Below are positions 55,307 through 64,000 of a DNA stretch of 64,000 nucleotides, piece after piece. The position numbers and the translations under genes were made by a program. The notes under the pieces are model-generated. The model made no database searches. It saw nothing but the letters and a program-made list of their open reading frames with translations, and was not told the origin of the DNA. The stretch lies in the NCBI GenBank assembly GCA_021613535.1, contig CP075494.1, positions 16,244,001-16,308,000 of the forward strand, read 5' to 3'. This DNA is from Adineta vaga (lineage: Eukaryota > Rotifera). Position 1 is the stretch's first letter. Each line of letters begins with the position of its first letter.

Positions 55307-56007
55307 TTAAGAAATTTTTCTAATAAAGGAAAGATAAAACAAAATTTTTGTTCCTAATGGACATTCAGGTGATGTTTCATAAATTGTATCTTCAATTGAT
55401 TCAATTTTCCAACCGTTTTCTAATGAAAATAATTCATTTAAATCAGCTTTTCTTATTCGTCGCGGTTGAGTTTGTTGTAATTCTTTTTCACTACAAACAA
55501 TTTGAATATAAAGACCATTTGGTTTAATTAATTTTTCTAAATTTTTTATATATTTTTGACGATCTTCATTCGAAAAAACATGAAATGTAGCTGAATCAAG
55601 AATAACATCATATTCATTTAGTTTTAAATTTGTTTTTGATAGATCATCAAGCATATTCACAACTTCAAATTGAATATTAACTTTATTTTCTTCGGCATTT
55701 TTACGAGCAACTTCAATAGCTTTTGGCACCTAAAAAACAAAAACGAAATTCATTTAAATTGAATAAATCATCAACAAGAATCTACCATATCAATTGCTGT
55801 TATATGAATGTTATTTATTTGTTTAGCAATATAAATAGCATTATCAGCAATTCCACATCCAATATCTAATACTTGACCATGAAAAACATTTCGTTGAACA
55901 AGATCAAGAATGACTTTTTGTGGTCGATTTATTTCCCAATGACCATTACCACTTCCTGATAAACGAAAAAAAACTTCTGATAATGGTGCTTCATCACTGT
56001 TCGCCAT
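55307..56007 (-). CDS. class I SAM-dependent methyltransferase
   Basis: Small-molecule methyltransferase, substrate unknown. Exons 55786-56007 and 55307-55729 (intron 56 bp) give 214 aa. ATG at 56007 (MANSDEAPLSEVFF). Motif I is V-L-D-I-G-C-G-I-A-D-N-A at about residue 46, the acidic end of strand 2 is I-T-A-I-D-M at the exon junction, motif II-like F-E-V-V-N-M-L-D-D, and motif IV Y-D-V-I-L-D-S-A-T-F-H-V-F. The N-terminus G-S-G-N-G-H-W-E-I is shared by bacterial and bdelloid-type members. No membrane segment. Upstream 5' ORF extension into 56138 is unsupported. The gene appears intact. Confidence 0.88.
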
Positions 56008-56309
56008 ATTTTCTTATCAATGAATTTATGGAACAAAAAGAATTTTGTGATAAAGAAACGAACCAGTCCATAGTGATTTGTTAATACATTATGTAAAATA
56101 AGAGAAGATATATAGATGGCGCAAGTTACAAGTATCATCAGAAATTACAATATTGATGAGATTCTTTTTAGTTGTATTTTTTTATTTAAGAAAAAAAAAC
56201 ATAGATGATTAGCAATAGGTTTAGGATACAAGTAAAGATGAAAAAACACTTTTTGATTAAAAATTGATTTGAATCAATAAAAAAATTTTCAACTCGACCA
56301 TTATCATGT
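56008..56309. other. no gene seen
   Basis: 5' flank of the methyltransferase; AT-rich. Confidence 0.4.
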
Positions 56310-56568
56310 CGACTAAACCGCAAATATGAAGAGTTTTTAACTGATCTAGTTGATCGCCTGCGTCGTTACTACCAACCTGCATTCCACTCAAAAACCGTGT
56401 TACTCAATTATTGTTTGTATTAACTACATAGATATTGCCCAAATGATCGACAATAACTCTACACGGATTATTTAACTGTGTTAATATATTCGGCACCTTA
56501 TTCAACCATTCTTTGCATGTGCTTTCCATTCAACAATACGGTTACTATGATTATCAGCAACGTCAGTA
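56310..56568 (-). pseudogene. NHL-repeat gene remnant
   Basis: Minus strand shows D-V-A-D-N-H-S-N-R-I-V-E-W in one frame, a stop and frameshift, and then L-N-N-P-C-R-V-I-V-D-H-L-G-N-I-Y-V-V-N-T-N-N-N, stop, V-T-R-F. Both pieces match NHL units like those at 24589-25523. Too damaged to be functional; ends at the piggyBac-like relic. Confidence 0.75.
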
Positions 56569-56581
56569 TCTAACCTCGTTC

Positions 56582-57187
56582 TTAACCCCTTCACCGTTAT
56601 TGACGTATATATACGTCAAAACAGTTTTTATAGAAAAAATTGAAAATACAAACCGTTTGTTTTGCCGAAACTACTAATTTTGATCTCTCTTTCAAGGATT
56701 CTAAAAACCATTATCCTATGTCCTAATTAAATTCTGAGATATTGCAAAAGACTATTGCGAGAACGTTTTCGAACGTTCTAGAATGTTATAGAAAGGTATG
56801 ACGTAATATTTTCTTTCTATCATTATATATATAACAGACTCAAGAATTCTGATATATTTCTGTGATCCTATAAGAACATTATTATGTTCGTTGTTGCACT
56901 CATTCCTCATTGATATCTCAAATTTTTGACAAGACCAAAATGACATCAATCAGCGGCTCTTCCATTGCTAGCGACGATGGTTCGTCCTCATCCTATTCAT
57001 ATTTTTCTGATGTGATGGAAGTTAGCAGCAGATTCGAGTATTTCCTGCTGACATTCGCTTAGGTATTTGGGATGGGTCTGATACTTCTGGGATGGATAGA
57101 GTTCATCATTCTGCATCGAATGGTGCCGGATGAAAGGGGATCTATCATCAAAAACCAGGGATTTCAGCCAAAATACTGTGAAAATGG
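56582..57187 (+). mobile_element. piggyBac-like transposon, left-end relic
   Basis: TTAA at 56582-56585 is followed by CCCCTTCACCG and, at 56600-56619, by the perfect palindrome TTGACGTATATATACGTCAA, a layout typical of piggyBac-like ends. From 56940 a frame reads MTSISGSSIASDDGSSSSYS and continues acidic and Ser-rich, as in piggyBac transposase N-termini, until a stop near 57061. The catalytic region and the right end are not found. The segment 57012-57187 is present again in inverted form at 61541-61717. Confidence 0.6.
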
Positions 57188-57862
57188 GTGGTGTTACTCA
57201 GTAATCCTTGCTAATATTCACTTTGGTACTTGGAATACATGCGAAATGTTTCCGTATGAATTACAGCATAGTATTTTCATTGCTGTAATCTTTTGTAAAT
57301 GAAGATTTTATACAACTGTAAGTTACGAAAATCCTTAAAAGTGAGTTTCAGTGTAAATTTGTACATTTAAATAATTGTATATGCCATATGTTCTATAATT
57401 TTCATGTGATAGATTAGAAATGTAGAATTTTTTCTAAAATAAACTATTTAAAGCATCATATGGCAACTGTTTGTATCGTAGCTTTGTTACATTTTGGTAC
57501 AAGCTGCCAAAATATTTGAGTTATTATTTAGATCGGATTCAAAGAATAGATGTTGTGGCATTTCTCTGGCAATCTTTAGCAATTAATATAAAGAAAGTAT
57601 AGGTATTATTGATCTGCGATGAACATATAGGTTGTCGTTAGGGATATTATGTGTTCAAATGAATGAGTTTAATCAAAAACACAGAGAAATATGAAGAGAC
57701 TTGTTTAAATGAATAACGACCGATCGGATAGAATACAGAGAAAAGAAAAGATATCGACATATATAAATCGGGTTGAGTGAAGGAAGAGAAAAAAATATAG
57801 ACATCATATGTAATACAAGAAAAGTTGATATATATCATTAAATTAAGAGAGAATAAGATTCA
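57188..57862. other. no gene seen
   Basis: AT-rich spacer without supported frames. Confidence 0.45.
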
Positions 57863-59764
57863 TCATATATCCCATTGATTCCTTAATTTGTTTCGCCTCA
57901 AAAACGTGTTGATTATAATTGCAGTACGTATACTGCCAATTCGACGAGCATGCGGATCATGTGCGACACACCCCAAACGATTTGTATCATCGAAATGATA
58001 ATAAGTACCCCCCTGCGCTTTGATAATTGCCGTGAAGTGTTGATTTGTGTTGTTGATACCGGCAGACAGATTATAGCTAAATATTATACAAAATGAATGA
58101 GGTCTGCAAATGTTGTGAACTTACGTATATTCACCAATATAAAGAGGATCTGGTAATTCTGTCATGGATGCAGAAATTTTCCCAACATCAACAATAACAA
58201 ACGGTGCTTTGTGTATAAATTTTGCTTTGTCTACTATTCGAGTAGCTTCACATATATAATGCTTTCTAAAATTCAATACTGTTTACATGAAAAAGGGTAA
58301 GATTGACACTTACTTCATACGAGTTACATTTGTCTCTACATCCACAACTGGAAATCTGTCGTCAACTGAATATTCTGCTGGATATTTTCGAGGTTTAAAA
58401 CGACCGAGATCAATTCGACATTGATGTTCTCGTGTGCTGGCAAAATTTGGTATGAAATTCATGAATTCACGATTGACTCTCCTACATTGAGAATAATACA
58501 AATTAAAAATTATATATGATGAATCAATAAAAAGAATTCAGTCAGTATGTAAACAGTCGATTGATGAGACAACATTGTTTGATAAAGAATTAAATTATAA
58601 AACAATGAAATGAGTGACTGATTCAACATATCCTATTTATCTACTTGTTCTTTATCAGCTTCATTCATCGTTGATTGGCAACATATTGTATATTCATCTT
58701 ACATGTTTGTCCTTCTATTACACTTTCTTATTCCTTCGGACAACGTAATACATGCGAAAGACGAAATAATAGACTAGAGACACATTCGTGTTGATTAAAA
58801 ACACCTTCTGTCTCTTTTGTGCAATTTTGTAGAGAAGAAGCTTTCTGCTAACTCAGAAACTTTACTGTCTTATTGTGTGGTAGATATAGTTTGGAAAAAA
58901 AACTTACGTCTATGATATATCGACATTTGTGTATTCACGAACTTGTTTAGGACAGACAGGACATGCACATTTAGATTTTACAGGATATTTCTGCATAGGT
59001 TTAATAAATTGAAAGACAATTGCTTCCATCGTATCCATAAGATCATAATCACCATTTGAACTTCTATTTTCGAGAAGATTGTGTTCGGTGAGCCAGTAGA
59101 AGCGAGCTGTAGTCCATCCTTCTGTATCAACTAGTTGGAATGTGCGCCAAATAATTTGATAAATATCAAGCGAATTGCATGTGAAAATATTACGAAATTC
59201 GTCGGAATGCGCTTTGTATGCATGATACAAGATAAACAAACCTGTATCAATTGTACAAGTATGAAATATATCGTAACGTTTACCAGCATAAACGAAATTA
59301 TCAATTCCGTATATAGGCCATACAAGCTTAAGATTACCAATAGTAGTTATTCGATCACCTTTGATAAAGTGAAGCTTGTTATTTCCGGTCGTATGTAATG
59401 ATGAAGGTTTGTTTTGTTGTTCATACAATTGTTCAGATGTTTGCTGTATAGATGTAGAGCAGCTGTTGTTCGATGAAGAATGTCGACGTTTTGAACAAAA
59501 TACTCGATATAAATGCGATTCAGTGAGATCTGATAAAGTCATAAAAATATTGCCAGCAGAAGAAGGAACTGTGATTGGTGTTTCATTAATTTTGATTGAA
59601 GAAGGTGATAATAGATTCATCTCAATATTACAACTGCTTACGTCTATAATACATGGCATTTGTGATGATAAAACAGAAAATCCAATTAAACATTCGTTGT
59701 TAAAATCCATCGATTTATTCGAGTCGGAATCACTAAATAATATCAACATCAAAATATTTACCAT
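57863..59764 (-). pseudogene. cysteine-protease-like protein with one internal stop
   Basis: Exons 58908-59764, 58314-58481, 58125-58265 and 57863-58076 join in phase to 460 codons including the stop. The only defect is a TAG at 58910-58912, two bases before the end of exon 1. ATG 59764. The first 100 residues are Ser-rich. Then F-H-T-C-T-I-D-T-G-L-F (candidate nucleophile Cys), E-G-W-T-T-A-R-F-Y-W-L, and a C-A-C-P-V-C-P pair of Cys motifs. The last exon has N-N-T-N-Q-H-F-T-A-I-I (His), G-G-T-Y-Y-H-F-D-D-T (Asp) and A-R-R-I-G-S-I-R-T-A. The C..H..D order and the N-Q-H-F-T-A / Y-H-F-D-D blocks resemble ubiquitin-specific proteases. Papain-fold deubiquitinase-like activity is an inference. Genes of this kind are often transposon-associated. 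Confidence 0.7.
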
Positions 59765-59983
59765 TTATAACAGAGCTTTCAAAAATGTGAAATTTTAATC
59801 AATAGTTATCGTTTTATGAACAGCTGTTCACAATCTATCAGCGTATATATAGTATGTAAGATAAAAAAGCGTGTTTAAAATTATAACTCTATTTTGTTTG
59901 TACAAATTCATTGCAAAAGTCTTTTTCATAAGAAAATAGTTTTAAAAAATCGACAGAGGTCAACATTTATGTTTTTAATCATT

Positions 59984-60990
59984 ATGATGCATATCGATGA
60001 CTTGATTCTCTTGATATCAATTCGATCAATCGATGCTTCAATTGTCTAACAAGCTGTGACTGTTACATGTATTGAGACTGGCAATAATGAAAAACATAGG
60101 TTACCCAATCAACCATGTCTTATTGTTGCTACATCATTTTTTTGTCCTGTGATTGAGAACGATAATATTCTATCGGTCTATCGGTTGACTCCATTACCAG
60201 CAATTGTTAACAATGAACAATTTATCTATTCGAATATACCTAATATTATCGCTGTTAATACACAAGATCAATCAGTTATGACATGGACTGATATTACAAA
60301 CAAGAATGAATGTCTATTTTCATTTATTGTTCAAAGAAATTGCCGTTCATTCGACTGAATGATTTACCTTGTTTATCAGAACTTTTAAATGATGATAAAC
60401 AGGTTGTCACTTCATGTGAAATAACACGTTCCCATCATAAGCAAACCGATTTTATTAACTTCGATAATAACGTTTGGCTTTTTTTCTCATGACAGACAAC
60501 CAATGTATTGTCAATTACAAACAGATACTGGGCTATATAACGGCTTTACGATTATCAATGAACCATCTATCTTACGTCTACCATGTGGAAATACATTGAG
60601 CTGTTCTGGTATTAAATTAACTTCGTCCAGTTGTACTGGTCGAAATGTTTTAATTAAATCGTCAGATACAGAACAATATGTACAACTACAAACTATTCCA
60701 TGGTCTCTTAAAAATATGAATAAACAATTGTTTTCCACGCATCAGTCAATAATTAAAAATTCCTTTAGAACTATTCTTGATGACTTGAAAGAAAATAGAT
60801 TAACCATCAAAACTCTAACTCTAATTACGGAATTCGGTGAAATCGGTTTATCAGCAATTTTTCTTATTTTTGCATAATTTATTTCACTTTTCGTTCGATG
60901 GACTAAGCGTTCGCTGTTGAAACGTATAGAACGACTTGAGAACAATCTAGATGATCTTGTAAATGCGTTTGCTACGCGTCTAGAAAGTTG
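59984..60990 (+). pseudogene. envelope-like glycoprotein relic of a retrovirus-like element
   Basis: Decayed env-type gene, described only. An ATG at 59984 precedes a hydrophobic leader and an in-frame TAA at 60047. The next part (60056-60358) has the V-Y-R-L-T-P-L-P-A-I pattern and regular Cys seen in class I fusion-type envelope proteins of invertebrate LTR elements. A frameshift near 60350, another near 60490, and a TAA at 60876 follow. A heptad-like helical region precedes a C-terminal membrane segment (L-S-A-I-F-L-I-F) and a short basic tail ending at TGA 60990. No gag, pol or LTR is visible next to it. Bdelloid LTR elements with env-like third ORFs have been described, and this fits a solo remnant. 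Confidence 0.6.
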
Positions 60991-61540
60991 AACTTTCTGA
61001 AACATTAAAAAATCATTCTTCATTATTGTAATTATCTTTTCTGTTAATAAATAAATAAATGAATAAATAAATAAAGCAACTCTTATCTAACATAGTCTAG
61101 TGGACAAATGATCAAGTATTGACGTCGTTGTCTTGTACAACATATTGTATATTATTTCTTTAAATTTTAGAAATTCTTCATAGTAACAAGATATACATAT
61201 ATTTCAATTCATCTAATAATTCTCTCATTGCATATATATCTTCACATAGGATACATCTATGGTTGTTATCTTTCACTCTGTCTCTTTGTTTCTCTTTCTC
61301 TCACTTGTCTCTGATGAGTGACGCGCTCACTCAAGGGAAAAGCTGAGAGCATGAATATAAGAAGAGAAATAATTTATAGAATGAAATATATAGCTAATTA
61401 TTACCAAAGTTCATCGTAAAACTCACGTCTTATCAAACAGGATCAGAGACCGAACACTAAAAAACGATAACTGAGGATTACAAATATCCATATTAAAATT
61501 ATTATTATAAATATCCGCAAAGTATTACAGAGTAAAACCA
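60991..61540. other. no gene seen; possible 3' flank of the env-like relic
   Basis: Contains a (AATA)n run near 61047-61075. No LTR could be demonstrated. Confidence 0.4.
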
Positions 61541-61717
61541 CCTATTTTCATAGTATTTTCGGTGAAAGCCCTGGTTTTCAGTGACTGATCCCCTCTCAAC
61601 CGGTATCATTCGATGCAGAATGGTGAATTCTATCCATCCCAGAAGTATGAGACCTATCCCAAGTACCTAAGCGAATGTCGGCAGGAAATACTCGAATCTG
61701 CGGCTAACTTCCATCAC
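61541..61717 (-). repeat. inverted copy of the piggyBac-like segment
   Basis: The inverse of 57012-57187 with roughly 85% identity by eye, including TTCGAGTATTTCCTGC and TTCTGGGATGGATAGA. It starts and stops without TTAA ends. Confidence 0.8.
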
Positions 61718-61794
61718 GTGATTATTATTTTGAAAAATAAATATTGCTTCCAAAAAATTCATCATTTTGAGAGGTTTTGTATGAGAATAGAATA

Positions 61795-61882
61795 CTCGAG
61801 GGTGCGGTAGGTGTGGATTTGAAACATTGAACGATACTGCTATTCAGTTCCACAGCTTCATTCACACCCACACCCTCAAGAT
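61795..61882. repeat. fold-back G-rich repeat (copy p)
   Basis: CTCGAGGGTGCGGTAGGTGT on the left and TTCACACCCACACCCTCAAG on the right, with a 45-base loop. Confidence 0.82.
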
Positions 61883-62213
61883 TGATTATTTCTACGTCTT
61901 GTGGTATTCATATTGAAAATATAATCTTTTGTAGAAATCTCTCTGTCGGTATATATATTTTATGTTCTATTGACATATGAATAATAAAATCCTTATCTTA
62001 ATTCTCCATGAGCAGAAGATATGTAAAAATAAAATCTGAAGTGATTTTTTTCAAGGTGAATAATTATATACGTATGCTTATAAGAGTATTTCATTTTACA
62101 ATTCTTTTCAATTTCATTGGCATCCGGAGTGTATATTAACCAATGACATCCACAATCTCCATCAACAATAAGTATAGAAAATGATGACTTTCAAATTCTT
62201 TATCTATTTTGAA
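61883..62213. other. no gene seen
   Basis: 3' flank of the kelch gene. Confidence 0.4.
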
Positions 62214-63257
62214 TTAATAATATAATTCTGCACTATTTAGATAGTTATTGCTGGATTCTCCACCAATCACTAATACTCTTCCATTCGGTAATAAGGATGC
62301 TGTATGTTTGTATCGTTCATAATTCATTCTTTCAAAAGTCGTTGTCCATTTTCCTGTTAATGGATCATAAATTTCCACTCTATTTGTAGAAGTTGTATTA
62401 TATCCGCCTGCAACTAAGACTTTTCCATTTGATAATACAGTTGCTGTATGTTTATATCGTGAATCTCGAAGGTTACTAGTAATATTCCAAGTATCAAGTA
62501 ATGGATCATATAGAATAACTTTATTCGTTACATCAATACTACCAGTATATCCACCACTAATCATAATTCTTCCATCCATTAATGCAGATGCTACATGTTC
62601 TCTTATTGGTGTAAGCATTTTAGTAGTGTTGTACCATCCTAAATAGAAACTTAACAATCATCTTAACATCCTAATTTCTTTTCTATTCATTAAATCTTGC
62701 GATATGAACATATTAAAGATTAAAATATACGTATATTCATAAATCATTTCTGTTTTTTTACTAATCGAAAAGAAGAAATTGACCTATATAATAATCATTA
62801 ATTTATAACATACTTCTCATTGTAGCAGTAGTAGTAGTAGTTATAGTTGCGGTTGCAGTTGTAGTTGTGGATGTAAATTCTCTCATAATTGGAATTATAT
62901 TGGTTGTAGTTGTATTCATTGCTATTTATTAAGTATTAAGTTATATTCAAAAGTGAATTTTTCATCCTATCTTACTTGTTATTGGACAAATTCGTGGATC
63001 AATCATTGATACTGGATAACAAACAGGTTGTGAAGTACATCGAGGATGATGAACACAAATATGATCATCTTTAGCACAAGTATTGTTTATAGAATCACAT
63101 AAATCATGAGTTGAACAACTTGTCCAAAGAAAACCACATATACCAACATTATTAGCACCAGTCATATGAAAACATCCACATGCACTATTCGATGCACATC
63201 GACCATATTGAGATGTTTCAGAACAAATTGAACAATTCACGTCAATATATCGATAAA
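62214..63257 (-). CDS. Cys-rich / Thr-rich / kelch-repeat protein, 5' end unresolved
   Basis: Probably secreted or surface adhesion-type protein. Exons 62976-63257, 62814-62921 and 62214-62638 join in phase. Exon 1 encodes a Cys-rich module (C-S-I-C-S-E-T, C-A-S-N-S-A-C-G-C-F, C-A-K-D-D-H-I-C-V) with about 14 Cys. Exon 2 is a Thr linker (T-T-T-T-A-T-A-T-I-T-T-T-T-T). Exon 3 has three kelch units, each with H-T/V-A-x-x-L/x-x-D/N-G-x-V/I-x-V/I-x-G-G: REHVASALMDGRIMISGGY, RYKHTATVLSNGKVLVAGGY and RYKHTASLLPNGRVLVIGGE. A propeller needs five to seven units, so the protein is short or truncated. A candidate signal-peptide exon (MTILAISCFTLILFL) lies at 63311-63357, but its phase does not match, so the start is unresolved. 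Confidence 0.75.
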
Positions 63258-63532
63258 CTAAAATTAATAATGAAATTTATAAAAAATCAATCAGTTATCG
63301 TTAGCATTACTTGAGAAAGAGAATTAATGTAAAGCAAGAAATTGCTAATATAGTCATCGCTTGTATATCTATAATATCAAATCAAGATGGTAGTTTTTGT
63401 TTTTATATATACAACATAAAGAATATTGTAGCAATCATACAGCTTAATCTTTATATAATTGAGAATCAGATTCGTCATTTTCTAATAGATTTAATTGTTT
63501 CAACTAATCTTTTTTCTAAGAGAAGAAAAAAC

Positions 63533-63579
63533 ACTGAGGGTGTATATGTGAGAGAAATAATCACACGCATATCTTCAAG
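63533..63579. repeat. degenerate fold-back G-rich repeat (copy q1)
   Basis: CTGAGGGTGTATATGTGAG faces CACACGCATATCTTCAAG. Pairing is imperfect. Confidence 0.5.
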
Positions 63580-63723
63580 ATATTATAACAAATTACAATG
63601 TATTTTATTGAAAATGGAAAACAAATTTTCAAATTATATTTTACAAGTATTGAATAAAATGTTAACTGTACTTAATGCATTATCTGTTACGAATAAGATC
63701 TAATCAATCATCGTTATTCAAAT

Positions 63724-63769
63724 CTGAGTGAGTGTGTATATTTTAGCTATCTAACACCCTCACCCACTG
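63724..63769. repeat. fold-back G-rich repeat (copy q2)
   Basis: CTGAGTGAGTGTG faces CACCCTCACCCAC over an AT loop. Confidence 0.6.
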
Positions 63770-64000
63770 ATTACTCAGAGTATTCATTGCAAGAACGATG
63801 AAGAACAATTGCTACAGATTATCGAGCATCACTGAAAACAAAACGTCAGTGAGTAGATGAACAACGGCATCGAATGATTCAGTTATTTCTGTCCGTTTAG
63901 ATGTCTCCCGAAAGAGATTTTCAATTGAAAGAGTGACGAGCAGTATTCTTCAGTGATGATCAAAGACTCTCGCTCGTCGTCCTCGCTGTCGTCGTCGGAT

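Noticed and set aside
59376-59798. 140-codon plus-strand open frame
   Set aside because: Antisense of exon 1 of the protease-like gene, whose splice phases and motifs support the minus strand.
63311-63703. 130-codon plus-strand open frame at the right edge
   Set aside because: No domain, AT-driven composition, and it overlaps the likely 5' region of the kelch gene on the other strand.

Overview
The window is AT-rich animal nuclear DNA. It holds intron-containing genes with very short introns (about 44-80 bp), four rhodopsin-type GPCR genes, NHL-repeat, kelch, F-box and ADP-ribosyltransferase/TPR genes, and many decayed transposons. This mix, plus interspersed G-rich motifs resembling the TGTGGG telomere unit I recall for Adineta vaga, points to a bdelloid rotifer (inference; no rRNA or mitochondrial marker is present). 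There are no operons or CRISPR arrays.

Layout. 0-9 kb: an NHL-repeat gene fragment, a MetE-like methionine-synthase pseudogene, a dead Tc1/mariner transposase, a three-exon GPCR, then a gene-poor stretch. 9.1-14 kb: a full-length Jockey-type non-LTR retrotransposon with 16-bp target-site duplications. 14-24 kb: two GPCRs, a RidA-family gene with a signal peptide and a GPI-like tail, a small membrane protein and an F-box gene, mostly on the minus strand. 24-31.5 kb (plus strand): a secreted six-repeat NHL protein, a mono-ADP-ribosyltransferase/TPR protein and a broken single-TM gene. 33.6-40.4 kb (minus): an intact 13-exon NACHT/WD-repeat gene (NWD1-like, 1905 codons including the C-terminal acidic tail). 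41-46 kb: an incomplete PLP aminotransferase, a hAT MITE with 8-bp TSD, a tRNA-like sequence inside an inverted repeat, and a GPCR gene interrupted by a second, 5'-truncated copy of the same retrotransposon. 46.5-53.3 kb: an intact five-exon MULE transposase gene whose third intron contains a 4437-bp TTAA-flanked transposon with about 640-bp terminal inverted repeats and its own intact 13-exon transposase. 54-64 kb: cathepsin L pseudogene, methyltransferase gene, NHL pseudogene, piggyBac-like relic, a cysteine-protease-like gene with one internal TAG, an envelope-like pseudogene, and a kelch/Cys-rich gene.

The most unusual pattern is a dispersed family of short fold-back repeats, about 17 sites in 64 kb. 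Most copies have one well-conserved end reading ATCTTGAGGGTGTGGGTG or close to it, and several share a loop core TAAGAGTGTAGTCTTA. Several sit exactly where a gene fragment or transposon breaks off, and one starts 6 bp after a stop codon. They look like an undescribed non-autonomous element or telomere-repeat-derived repair scars.

Exon joins were worked out by hand from GT/AG sites and reading frame. Family names come from motif recognition, not database searches.
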